From an uncultured Bacilli bacterium (GTDB taxonomy: Bacteria > Bacillota_I > Bacilli_A > RF39 > UBA660), in the NCBI GenBank assembly GCA_934122395.1, contig CAKOWQ010000001.1:434001-498000 (forward strand): a stretch of DNA of 64,000 nt, in the 5' to 3' direction. Below the pieces are notes generated by a model. That model did not search any database. It was not told where the DNA came from and was given only the letters and a program-made list of their open reading frames with translations. The position numbers were made by a program, and so were the translations under genes. Shown here piece after piece: positions 49,479 to 58,036 of this stretch (within the stretch, counting starts at the first letter, position 1; each line of letters begins with the position of its first letter).

Positions 49479-49507
49479 ATTATCACAAAATATGTGATAT
49501 TTGTCAA
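49479..49507 (-). promoter_or_regulatory. gpsB promoter with an embedded palindrome
   Basis: Minus strand TTGACA (49502-49507), 17-bp spacer, GATAAT (49479-49484). The spacer and -10 box contain ATCACA-TATTT-TGTGAT (49482-49498), a 6-bp inverted repeat placed where a repressor would block polymerase. Confidence 0.6.
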
Positions 49508-49528
49508 TAAATAGTCTATTGTTCAAAA

Positions 49529-49552
49529 GAAAAAAGCGAGAAGTCCCGCTTT
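49529..49552 (-). terminator. Terminator of the 261-aa membrane protein gene
   Basis: Minus strand AAAGCGGG-ACTT-CTCGCTTT (one G-U) followed by Ts. Confidence 0.8.
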
Positions 49553-50336
49553 ATTTAAAATAATCGTATAAAGTATATGTTTTTCCATTTTTGTCAGTTG
49601 CTTTAGTACCAATAGCATCACTATCCATAAAATTTTCAATTTTAACAATATTTGATAATCCTGTTGATTTTGGAGTCAAGTTATTATTGGCAATATTCAA
49701 ATAAGATATTACAAATAAACTACCATCATCCTTAACAATGGCAAGTCCTTGATTTTTTGGAGATGCAGCTTGGCCTTGAGAAACTGAATAAATGTTCTTT
49801 ACTCCGTTAATATTTAATTTAACTCCAAATAATTTTGATTTAACTGTTGCTCCTCCACCATTTTCCCAAGTTATTTTAGGATCTATTGTTTCATAATCAA
49901 CATCATCAAAAGTATATTCTTTATAACTATTAAATAAGTTATCTACTTGTGAGCAAAAATCTTTTTCCCAATCGCTGTCGTTAGAGCATTTGTCTATTTC
50001 AACATATACTTCACCTTTACTTAATACAGCTGTTATTGTTGACTTAAAATAATTTCCTGACAACACTTTAGATTTAGTAGTGTTACTAGGTTTTGTTGTA
50101 TCTGTTTTATTATCTTCTTGATTATTATCTTTATTATTATTTTCATCTTTAACGTTATCATCAGTGTTGTTATCTTTGTCACTAGTTGCTGGTTCGCCAC
50201 TATTTTCCTTATTTTTATTGCTCATATTAAGATAGTATACGCCACCAAATAAGATAGCACTAATTACTACTCCTAAAATGATTCCTAGGATCATTTTATT
50301 TCCCCTAGAATTTTCATTGTTTTCCAAACTATCCAC
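49551..50336 (-). CDS. Membrane-anchored extracytoplasmic protein of unknown function
   Basis: 261 residues: a short cytoplasmic head, one helix (about 15-36), then a low-complexity Asp/Asn/Lys linker of about 50 residues and a folded C-terminal part (about 90-261). That part has two cysteines, C120 (DKCSND) and C129 (DFCSQ), that could form a disulphide. I recognise no family. The closing segment DKNGKTYTLYDYF ends the protein abruptly. It is monocistronic with its own terminator. A wall-associated role is suggested only by topology. Confidence 0.6.
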   Translation of the reverse strand: MDSLENNENSRGNKMILGIILGVVISAILFGGVYYLNMSNKNKENSGEPATSDKDNNTDDNVKDENNNKDNNQEDNKTDTTKPSNTTKSKVLSGNYFKSTITAVLSKGEVYVEIDKCSNDSDWEKDFCSQVDNLFNSYKEYTFDDVDYETIDPKITWENGGGATVKSKLFGVKLNINGVKNIYSVSQGQAASPKNQGLAIVKDDGSLFVISYLNIANNNLTPKSTGLSNIVKIENFMDSDAIGTKATDKNGKTYTLYDYFK

Positions 50337-50352
50337 TCCCTTTATTTTACTA

Positions 50353-50487
50353 CTATAATTCTATTATAGAATCACATCTTTGGGTAGTCAATTCTTTTCT
50401 TCTAGTTTTATTTCTATAAATTAATTTTGACAGTACAATATTTTCACTTATTCTATTCATCGCATCAATTACATTTTCTATTTCCAT
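50353..50487 (-). CDS. Small basic protein, 44 aa, unknown
   Basis: ATG at 50485-50487 with an ideal GGAGGAAAT in front, TAG at 50353-50355. The protein starts MEIENVIDAMNRISENIVL and continues SKLIYRNKTRRKELTTQR, ending CDSIIEL. It is helical, soluble and basic in the middle. A TATAAT box lies 36 bp upstream of the ATG. The strong RBS and clean frame argue for a real gene. The rest of the 294-bp gap (50337-50630) holds only the recU upstream region. Confidence 0.5.
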   Translation of the reverse strand: MEIENVIDAMNRISENIVLSKLIYRNKTRRKELTTQRCDSIIEL

Positions 50488-50630
50488 ATTTCCTCCTAAT
50501 ATCAGAATACATTATATTTTTTATTCTGTCTTAAATTCGACAAAACTAGCTATTTTTTTACACGTACTATTTAATTAAAATATATAGAAAAAAAATGCAT
50601 TATATAGTATAATTTAGTATAGGTGGTTTT

Positions 50631-51209
50631 ATGAAATACCCTAATGGAATAAAATTAAGTACAACTAAGAACATAACTTATGACAATAGAGGTATGAACT
50701 TAGAAGGAGACATTAATCTTACAAATAAATATTACATTGATAATAACATTGCTTTTATCTATAAAAAACCTACTCCAATTCAAGTAACTAAAGTAGATTA
50801 TTCTAATAAAAACGCTGTAATTAAAGAAGCATATTTTAAGGAACCTTCTACTACTGATTACAATGGATTATATAAAGGTAAATATATAGATTTCGAAGCG
50901 AAGGAAACAGAAAATTCTACATCATTTCCATTAAATAATATTCATAATCATCAAATTGAACACATAAAAAACATTGTAAATAATGGTGGATTAGGTTTCT
51001 TAATTGTTAGATTTAATAAACTTAATAAAACATTTCTATTATGGGGATGTGACTTAATAAGTTTCATCAAAAACAATTCGAGAAAATCTATTCCTTTAGA
51101 TTATTTCAACGAAAAAGCATATTTAATAGAGGAAAAATATATTCCTAGAGTCGATTATTTAAAAATTATAGACTTGACGTATGGAGGTATAAATGAAAAA
51201 GGCAAGTAA
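50631..51209 (+). CDS. recU: Holliday junction resolvase RecU
   Basis: 192 residues. Motifs of the RecU nuclease fold are NRGMNLEGDINLTNKYYIDN, then AFIYKKPTPIQVTKVDY, and YKGKYIDFEAKET with the catalytic D-x-E-x-K set (DFEAKE), plus FPLNNIHNHQIEH. It resolves recombination junctions and in Bacillus is linked with penicillin-binding protein 1. It overlaps the next gene by 17 bp, exactly this pairing. Confidence 0.95.
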   Translation: MKYPNGIKLSTTKNITYDNRGMNLEGDINLTNKYYIDNNIAFIYKKPTPIQVTKVDYSNKNAVIKEAYFKEPSTTDYNGLYKGKYIDFEAKETENSTSFPLNNIHNHQIEHIKNIVNNGGLGFLIVRFNKLNKTFLLWGCDLISFIKNNSRKSIPLDYFNEKAYLIEEKYIPRVDYLKIIDLTYGGINEKGK

Positions 51210-54018
51210 CAAAGGGGTAAATTATACTAAACAAAGGACAAAAAAAAGAAAAGATAAAATAAATGAATTTAAATTCGAACCTAAAACTATTGCTCTTTTA
51301 GTTGTTCTATTGGTTATATTGGTACTACTACTTAAATTTATTGGTCCACTGTTTACAATTATTATGATTGTAGGTATAGCACTAATATTACTGTTATCTA
51401 AATGGATTAAAAAATTACGTAAAAAGAAAAGAACTAGGATAATCGTTAATATCATCTTAATAATCTTTCTTATAATATGTATTGTAGGATGTGTAGCTGC
51501 TATAGCTTTCATGGGATATGTAATTAAAAAAGCACCTGATTTCGATGTAAGCCAACTTGAACGTTCAGAATCAACAATTCTTTATGATATTAACAACAAT
51601 GCTTTTGCAGAATTAGGTACTGAGAAAAGAGAAAAAATTACATATGATGAAATGAGTCAATCATTTATTGATGCTTTAGTTGCTACAGAAGATTCTAGAT
51701 TTTTCCAACATAACGGATTTGATGCGGCTCGTTTCCTAAAAGCTTCATTAGGTCAAGCAGTTGGTTTTAAAGGAGCTGGTGGCGCTTCAACTTTATCAAT
51801 GCAAGTTATTAAAAATAGTTTTACTGATGCGAACTTAGATGAAGGTTTTGAAGGTATAGTTCGTAAATTTACTGATATATATTTAGCGGTATTCAAATTA
51901 GAAAAAACTTATAGTAAACAAGAAATAATTGAATTTTATGTAAATGTTCACAACATGGGAGGAAATGCCTATGGTGTTGAACAGGCTGCTCAAACTTATT
52001 TTGGAAAACACGCTAGTGAATTAAATTTAGCTGAATCTTCTCTTCTAGCAGGATTATTCAAATCCCCTAATGCTTATAATCCATTTAAGAATCTAGAAGC
52101 TGCTACCAAAAGACGTACTACAGTATTAAACTTAATGGTTATGCATGGATATATTACAAAAGAAGAAAGAGATATGGCTAATGCAATACCAATAGAAAGT
52201 TTATTAGTAGAAAATTCAGGTACTAGCAACAAATATCAATCTTATATTGACCAAGTTGCAACTGAAGTCAAATCAAGATATGGAGTAAATATTTATAGCA
52301 CTCCTATGTTAATCTATACAAATATGGACCCTAATAAACAAACTGGTATTGATAATATATTTAACGGTACTACTTATACTTGGGTTGATGATGTAGTTCA
52401 AGCAGGTATTGCTGTAATTGATGTTGATACAGGAAAAATTGTGGCGATTGGTACTGGTAGAAATAAAACAGGTGTTAATCAATGGAATTATGCTTCTGGT
52501 AATAAACGACAAATTGGTTCTACCGCTAAGCCTTTATTTGATTACGGTCCTGGTATCGAATACAATAACTGGTCCCCTGCTACATTATTTGATGATAAAG
52601 AATACTATTACTCATCTGGTCAACCAATAAGAAACTCTGACCGTAAGTATTGGGGCCCAATCACTTTGAGAAATGCTTTAGCATATTCTAGAAATGTTCC
52701 GGCACTTCAAGCATTCCAAAGTGTAGATAATAAAAAAATTACTGAATTTGTTACTAAATTAGGTATTACTCCTGAAATTGATAAATATGGTAATATTCAC
52801 GAGGCTCACTCAATTGGTGCGTTTACTGGTTCTAATGCATTAGAGATGGCTGCGGCTTATGCTGCATTTGCTAACGGTGGTACATATTATGAACCATATA
52901 CAGTAAATAAAGTTGTATTTAGAAGTACTAGTAGAGAAGAAACATTTAAGCCTGAGCCAGTTGTAGCTATGAGCGATTCAACTGCATTTATGATAACAGA
53001 TGTATTAAAGTCTGCTGTAACCTATGGATTAAGTAATGCCGCTCGTGTTGATGGTGTTAATGTAGCCGCTAAAACAGGTACTACAAACTATCCAGAAAGT
53101 ATGTTAAGTTCTAAAGGATACCCTAGTGATATAATTAGTGATTCATGGATTGTTGGATATGACCCAGAGTACTCAATTGGTATGTGGTATGGTTACCCTA
53201 AATTAGATCCAACATATAACTTAAAGCAATCAGTTGCTGGAGTTCAACGTGGACGTTTATTCAGAGCAGCTGGTGAAGTAGTATTTGCTAAAAATGGTCA
53301 AGATTTTAAAATGCCAAGTAGTGTTGTAAATAGCGCTTATGAAAAAGGAAGCAGTGATCCTTTCCTACTTCCTAGTGAAAGTACTCCAGAAGACCAAATA
53401 GGATACGATTACTTCAAGGTTGGAACTGAACCAAATGAAGTTTCTACTAAATATCAAAAATTAAAAAATGTTACTAACCTATCAGTTAAATATAATCCAT
53501 CTACTTTAAATGTTTCAATATCATGGTCTAAAGCAACTAAACAAAATGCTCAAGATTCTTATGGTAATTTCGGATATAAAGTTTATAAAGATGGTACTTA
53601 TTTAGGATTTACTGAGAAAAACTACTTTACAATTTCTGATGTAGAAGATCCTTATGCAACTTATAAAGTAGTAACTACTTATGAAAAATATGCTGGTATG
53701 GATAGTAGCGGTGCTACTTATGAATTAAAAGATTCATCCACCTTCACAGCCGAATTCTTAGTACCTACTAGTAGAGTTTATTCGGTTGGAGATACGTTAG
53801 ATAGTTGGGATAGAGCTCCTTCTTCTAGCGATGTTAAATTGTATAAGAATAAGGATGAAGTATCAAAATTCAAAACAGTTATTACAATTAAAAACTCTTC
53901 TTCAGAAACTGTTGGTAATATAACAACAAATGCTAAAGAAGAATACACGTTAACATATAAAATTAGTTATGACTCAAAAGAAGTAGTTACAATAACTAGA
54001 AAAGTAATAATAGAGTAA
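51193..54018 (+). CDS. ponA: Class A penicillin-binding protein (PBP1A/PonA type)
   Basis: 941 residues. It makes glycan strands and cross-links them. The N-terminus is unusual in having three hydrophobic helices (about 33-50, 54-70, 83-112) instead of one. GT51 glycosyltransferase: ATEDSRFFQHNGFDAARFLK and GGASTLSMQVIKN (about 155-210). Transpeptidase: SxxK in GSTAKPLFDYG, SxN in SRNVPALQAF, KTG in AAKTGTTNY. After about residue 750 come a fibronectin-III-like part (NLSVKYNPSTLNVSISWSKA) and another beta domain at the C-terminus. GGAGG precedes the start. Confidence 0.96.
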   Translation: MKKASNKGVNYTKQRTKKRKDKINEFKFEPKTIALLVVLLVILVLLLKFIGPLFTIIMIVGIALILLLSKWIKKLRKKKRTRIIVNIILIIFLIICIVGCVAAIAFMGYVIKKAPDFDVSQLERSESTILYDINNNAFAELGTEKREKITYDEMSQSFIDALVATEDSRFFQHNGFDAARFLKASLGQAVGFKGAGGASTLSMQVIKNSFTDANLDEGFEGIVRKFTDIYLAVFKLEKTYSKQEIIEFYVNVHNMGGNAYGVEQAAQTYFGKHASELNLAESSLLAGLFKSPNAYNPFKNLEAATKRRTTVLNLMVMHGYITKEERDMANAIPIESLLVENSGTSNKYQSYIDQVATEVKSRYGVNIYSTPMLIYTNMDPNKQTGIDNIFNGTTYTWVDDVVQAGIAVIDVDTGKIVAIGTGRNKTGVNQWNYASGNKRQIGSTAKPLFDYGPGIEYNNWSPATLFDDKEYYYSSGQPIRNSDRKYWGPITLRNALAYSRNVPALQAFQSVDNKKITEFVTKLGITPEIDKYGNIHEAHSIGAFTGSNALEMAAAYAAFANGGTYYEPYTVNKVVFRSTSREETFKPEPVVAMSDSTAFMITDVLKSAVTYGLSNAARVDGVNVAAKTGTTNYPESMLSSKGYPSDIISDSWIVGYDPEYSIGMWYGYPKLDPTYNLKQSVAGVQRGRLFRAAGEVVFAKNGQDFKMPSSVVNSAYEKGSSDPFLLPSESTPEDQIGYDYFKVGTEPNEVSTKYQKLKNVTNLSVKYNPSTLNVSISWSKATKQNAQDSYGNFGYKVYKDGTYLGFTEKNYFTISDVEDPYATYKVVTTYEKYAGMDSSGATYELKDSSTFTAEFLVPTSRVYSVGDTLDSWDRAPSSSDVKLYKNKDEVSKFKTVITIKNSSSETVGNITTNAKEEYTLTYKISYDSKEVVTITRKVIIE

Positions 54019-54040
54019 TTTAATTACTCTATTTTTTTTA
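54009..54040. terminator. Bidirectional terminator between ponA and the ZIP gene
   Basis: 11-bp stem AATAGAGTAAT / ATTACTCTATT with a 3-nt loop, followed by a T run on the plus strand; it spans the ponA stop. Confidence 0.8.
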
Positions 54041-54799
54041 TAAATATAAATGACATACTAACATAAATATTCCACCAATTATAAAATATATGATGCTTCT
54101 TTTTATATTATTGTATTTTAATGAAGCTGGTATTAATTCATAAACTGATATAGATATCATAATTCCGCCTATATTAGCGAGCAATATGCTCATTATTAAA
54201 TCATTCATATATGGAGCTAAAAATAAATAAGCAATAAGAGCTCCAACGGGTTCTGATATGCCTGATATAAAAGTATATAACAATGCTTTAAACTTACTTT
54301 TAGTACTATAGAAAATAGGAATTGATATACTTATTCCCTCTGGAATATTGTGTAATGCTATTGCTATTGCTAAGGATAGTCCTAATTGGATATTTTTAGT
54401 TGAAGTCATAAAAGTAGCTACACCTTCCGGAATATTATGCAATATGATTGCAATCATTGATATAATTCCTACTTTATAAAGTCCTTTTTTATTCTCAACT
54501 TCAGAATTAATATCTGGAACATATTTATTAATTAAACATGATATTGCTATTCCAGATATAATTGAAATTAACGCAATTAAAACTGCCGGTATAAAATAAT
54601 ATGTATCTAATAATCCTTTAATAGAAGAAGGAATTAAATCAGTTATACTTATCATTAACATAACTCCAGAAGCAAATGCTAGTGAAGAACATATTACTTT
54701 ATCAGTATCTTTATATTTAAAAAATATTAAAACAGCACCTATCATTGTAGATAATCCAGCAAATGATGTTATAAGAAAACTATATTCTATATTACTCAT
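54038..54799 (-). CDS. ZIP-family divalent metal transporter (ZupT-like)
   Basis: 253 residues, eight membrane helices. Helices 4 and 5 carry the double metal site ILHNIPEGVATF and ALHNIPEGISISI, and GISEPVGALIAYLFLAPYM follows, all diagnostic of the GufA/ZupT branch. It imports zinc and possibly other divalent metals. It is monocistronic. Whether the ArsR-type regulator at the left edge controls it cannot be seen here. Confidence 0.94.
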   Translation of the reverse strand: MSNIEYSFLITSFAGLSTMIGAVLIFFKYKDTDKVICSSLAFASGVMLMISITDLIPSSIKGLLDTYYFIPAVLIALISIISGIAISCLINKYVPDINSEVENKKGLYKVGIISMIAIILHNIPEGVATFMTSTKNIQLGLSLAIAIALHNIPEGISISIPIFYSTKSKFKALLYTFISGISEPVGALIAYLFLAPYMNDLIMSILLANIGGIMISISVYELIPASLKYNNIKRSIIYFIIGGIFMLVCHLYL

Positions 54800-54846
54800 C
54801 TATTATCACCTATTTAAATCTATGTTAATAAAGAATTATAATGCAA

Positions 54847-54875
54847 AAGAAAAAATCCATAAAAATGGATTTTTA
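54847..54875 (-). terminator. Terminator of the lipoprotein gene
   Basis: Minus strand AAAATCCAT / ATGGATTTT with a 4-nt loop and six Ts. Confidence 0.85.
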
Positions 54876-54878
54876 TTT

Positions 54879-55562
54879 TTAGTCTAAATTATTATTCATC
54901 TTTTTTCTTATTAAGAACACAGCTACTCCAGCTCCTATTAATACCAATAAAGTGATAATTCGTAACACTGAAACAGTTGATACTTTAGTACTCGAATCAT
55001 TAGTACTACTTTCTTTTACTTTTGACATTTGAAATAAAACTTCGTTATTATTTCCTTCATCTCCTAAAGTCCATATATAAGTATTTCCTTCAACCTTTTC
55101 AGCATTATGGTTCATTACTTCTTTGTCCGTTGTTATTTTAAAGTTTATTGTATTGTTACTAGCGCAAGTAAATACTCCGCTTAATTTGATGTAGTAAGAA
55201 TCTTTTTCATTTAAGAATAATGCATTTTCAAAGCATTGATCTGCCAAGTAAGATTCTTCTAAGTTATCATATGTATATGTATATTTAAGTGTTACTGTTG
55301 AAGTATTATTACCAAGTATTATTGTTTTTTTATAGTTGTCTTTTCCATTTTTTAATGATGAAATATCATTATATACAGCTTCTGCTTCTGGATATAATCC
55401 ATCACCAGTAAACTCTTCGGCTAACTTATATATGTTGCCATCAAATACTGTAACTATTTCTTCATCTATTGTATCGTTATTGAATTTCAAATTATAATCA
55501 ACACTACATCCTGTTAAAACTAGGACTGTAAGCATCAGCAATAGTATTTGTATTTTTTTCAT
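54879..55562 (-). CDS. Lipoprotein with an additional C-terminal membrane helix
   Basis: 227 residues. Lipobox LVLTGC, Cys19 lipidated, mature start SVDYNLKFNNDTIDEEI. The ectodomain is beta-rich. Near the C-terminus one membrane helix (about 198-217, VLRIITLLVLIGAGVAVFLI) is followed by RKKMNNNLD. Both ends are thus fixed in the membrane, as in the LppM/DUF3153-like two-anchor lipoproteins. It follows the M15 fusion gene by 4 bp and should be made together with it. Confidence 0.75.
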   Translation of the reverse strand: MKKIQILLLMLTVLVLTGCSVDYNLKFNNDTIDEEIVTVFDGNIYKLAEEFTGDGLYPEAEAVYNDISSLKNGKDNYKKTIILGNNTSTVTLKYTYTYDNLEESYLADQCFENALFLNEKDSYYIKLSGVFTCASNNTINFKITTDKEVMNHNAEKVEGNTYIWTLGDEGNNNEVLFQMSKVKESSTNDSSTKVSTVSVLRIITLLVLIGAGVAVFLIRKKMNNNLD

Positions 55563-55566
55563 ATCA

Positions 55567-56712
55567 TCACCTTAACCTTACTTCATAGTGCATAGGGTCA
55601 AATGAGCCAGCATCCCATGTTCCACCCCATTCAAATCCACTTGGTTCAAATGCATATTTCCACAATATATAATTAATGTTTTTTACATTAGCTTCATTTC
55701 CACCTAAAGCTGCTACAAATTGGTCGTATTTTTGTTTCGTAGCGCTTCCTTGACCAGCAAATGGTAAATAAGAAGTTCCATTTACATTTATTGATAAGCC
55801 ATAATTAAAATCAACCGCTAGTCCATAAACATGAGGACTACATACATTTCTAGCTGCGTTTAATCTTTTGACTCTAGTACCACCTTCATTAATATCTTTA
55901 GTACTAAGTTTAACACCATTTATACCCGTTGTCTGTAGTTGACAGACTTTTTCAAATGCTTTGTTAAACTTATCAATTACTGTTTGATGCACTTGGCCTT
56001 GATAAGTTACTCCGTTAGAACACTTAACTTTTAATGTAACATATGGAGCACCGCCGTCAACTTCTTGAATATCGGCGAATTCTCTACCTGTCTCACTTTT
56101 CAAAATAAATCTAAATCCTGGAATTTTTCCATCCAGCAATGTTGGACAAGCACAATTTTCTTCCCATGTCATACAAGCACCATTTGGAACTCTAGATACT
56201 TCTTCACCATTTATATAAGGATGTACTACCGTTGCTCCTCTTACTGTACTTTCAGCAGTAGGTACAATTTGATCAACTGTTTTTTTAGCATCTCTTGCCG
56301 CTTTCCTTAAAGCTGCTTTTTCATCTTCTCTTTTCTTCTTTTCGGCTGCCCTTTTTTGTTCTTCAGCTTTCTTTTCAGCTTCGTATGCGGCTTTTAATTT
56401 ATTAACGTTTTCTTCAGTTGCTTCTCTCCAACAAAATATACCGCCATTATTCTTCATCTTGTCATCGCTTTCAGCTAAAATACTAACCAATAGCGTTACT
56501 ATTATTGGAACAAAATAACATGCTATGGCGGCTATTACACGTCCCATTATACTCTTTAATGGTTTTTTTGTATCAGCATCACCTGATAAGACCATTCTTC
56601 CTAAGTCTACACTTACTAGAATTATTAAAAGAATTGGAACAATTATGCCAAAGTATTCAAACATTTCTTTGCAAAAATAAACCGCTCTTAATGTAACATA
56701 ATCACAACTCAT
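55567..56712 (-). CDS. Fusion of a VirB2/TrbC-like membrane segment with an M15 peptidase domain
   Basis: 381 residues. Residues 17-82 have two hydrophobic helices joined by a short basic loop (LGRMVLSGDADTKKPLKSI), a layout and sequence feel close to TrbC/VirB2 pilin-type subunits. Residues 100-145 are a Lys/Glu/Ala-rich helix, likely a coiled coil. The C-terminal domain carries the VanY/DacY zinc motif S292-P-H294-VYGLAVD301 and a final H375 in FDPMHYEV, so a metallo-carboxypeptidase acting on wall peptides is expected. Eight cysteines, several in the outside part, are unusual for a Gram-positive wall enzyme. Co-transcribed with the lipoprotein gene. Confidence 0.75.
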   Translation of the reverse strand: MSCDYVTLRAVYFCKEMFEYFGIIVPILLIILVSVDLGRMVLSGDADTKKPLKSIMGRVIAAIACYFVPIIVTLLVSILAESDDKMKNNGGIFCWREATEENVNKLKAAYEAEKKAEEQKRAAEKKKREDEKAALRKAARDAKKTVDQIVPTAESTVRGATVVHPYINGEEVSRVPNGACMTWEENCACPTLLDGKIPGFRFILKSETGREFADIQEVDGGAPYVTLKVKCSNGVTYQGQVHQTVIDKFNKAFEKVCQLQTTGINGVKLSTKDINEGGTRVKRLNAARNVCSPHVYGLAVDFNYGLSINVNGTSYLPFAGQGSATKQKYDQFVAALGGNEANVKNINYILWKYAFEPSGFEWGGTWDAGSFDPMHYEVRLR

Positions 56713-56749
56713 ATGCCCTCCATACTATAATCAAATACATTGTACTATA

Positions 56750-57361
56750 CTATTTATTATTATTACAAATATTTTTAAGTTTACAAGTGATGCATAATGG
56801 AGCCACTGCTTTGCAATAATATCTACCGAATAATACCATTTGATGATGTCTTTTACTCCAATTCTTTTTTGCAAACTTTTTCATTAATTTTAATTCTATT
56901 TCTGATACATCGTCACTATTATCTGCTAAGCCCAATCTCTTACTAACTCTAGATACATGTGTATCAACAGCTATTGTAGGAACCAAAAATAAATTACTCA
57001 AAACCACATTTGTAGTTTTTCTTCCAACCCCAGGCATACTTTCTAGTTTTTTTCTATCATTTGGTACCTTACAATCATAATTATTTACTAAAATATTAGC
57101 TATTTCTTTAACAAATATAGCTTTTTTATGATAGGTACCAATAGGCTTTATTATTTCAGCAATACTATTAACATCAGCATTAGCTAAATCAATAATTGTT
57201 GGATATTTTTTAAATAGTATGCTAGTAACACTATTTACCCTTTTATCAGTAGTTTGTGCACTTAATACTACTGCAATTAATAATTCATAATCTTTATTAT
57301 AGTTTAATTCGCATTTAGGATCTGGAAACAATTCGTCTAAATACTTTTCTATTTTATTCAT
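56750..57361 (-). CDS. nth: Endonuclease III (DNA glycosylase/AP lyase)
   Basis: 203 residues. Helix-hairpin-helix with the catalytic lysine in SMPGVGRKTTNVVLSN, catalytic aspartate in AVDTHVSRVS, and a C-terminal iron-sulfur cluster C-x6-C-x2-C-x5-C (CKAVAPLCITCKLKNIC). It removes oxidised pyrimidines and cuts abasic sites. It overlaps dnaD by 8 bp, the dnaD-nth order of Bacillus. Confidence 0.97.
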   Translation of the reverse strand: MNKIEKYLDELFPDPKCELNYNKDYELLIAVVLSAQTTDKRVNSVTSILFKKYPTIIDLANADVNSIAEIIKPIGTYHKKAIFVKEIANILVNNYDCKVPNDRKKLESMPGVGRKTTNVVLSNLFLVPTIAVDTHVSRVSKRLGLADNSDDVSEIELKLMKKFAKKNWSKRHHQMVLFGRYYCKAVAPLCITCKLKNICNNNK

Positions 57362-58016
57362 CTTCGTCCTCTAACCAGTTATATTCAAAGACTTCTAATT
57401 TTTCTTTCTTTTGTTCTTTGTGATTAGTGCGATTTTTTTCTACATCCTTAATTGTTTTTATTCCTTTTTTACCCCACTCATAAAGAATTTTATCAATATA
57501 ACGCAAATTATTAACTCCATTAAAAATTGCTTCTTTTAATGCTTCTTTTATAAGTTCGTCTGATATTCCGCTATCTATCCATGCTTTTACTATTTCGTAT
57601 TCTATAGGACTTAATGTTCTTCCGAATTCCTTTTCAATAGTAGAGAAAACAGACATATCAGAACTATCATCTTTTTCATTCATTTCATCAATTATAATCA
57701 TATTTATTTTTTGATAAAAATTATCTAAAGAAATGTGCTCTTCCATAATGTTTTTATCATTCTTAATAACGTCAAGTGTAATAAGTTTGTTATCTGTAAG
57801 CTTGCTTATTAATATCATAACTTTTTTTATATCAATTCCTAAATCATTTTCTATAATATTAGGATCAAATAAAATATTATCACCACAGCTGCATAAGTAC
57901 ATTAAAAAGATAAATTCTTCTAATTCAATATTTAATTTAGGATAATATTTGTATAAATATAATGGAATAATAATGTCTCTAGATTTTATAAGTTCCATAA
58001 TCTTTTTATTTTTCAT
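57354..58016 (-). CDS. dnaD: DNA replication initiation protein DnaD
   Basis: 220 residues. The N-terminal winged helix (IIIPLYLYKYYPKLNIELEE, FIFLMYLCS) and the C-terminal DnaB_2/DnaD domain (FGRTLSPIEYEIVKAWIDSG, LIKEALKEAIFNGVNNLRYI, IDKILYEWGKKG) are both present. It helps load the helicase at the origin and restart sites. Located between cca and nth, with no gap to nth. Confidence 0.94.
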   Translation of the reverse strand: MKNKKIMELIKSRDIIIPLYLYKYYPKLNIELEEFIFLMYLCSCGDNILFDPNIIENDLGIDIKKVMILISKLTDNKLITLDVIKNDKNIMEEHISLDNFYQKINMIIIDEMNEKDDSSDMSVFSTIEKEFGRTLSPIEYEIVKAWIDSGISDELIKEALKEAIFNGVNNLRYIDKILYEWGKKGIKTIKDVEKNRTNHKEQKKEKLEVFEYNWLEDEDE

Positions 58017-58036
58017 ATTATTCCCCCTATCTGTTA

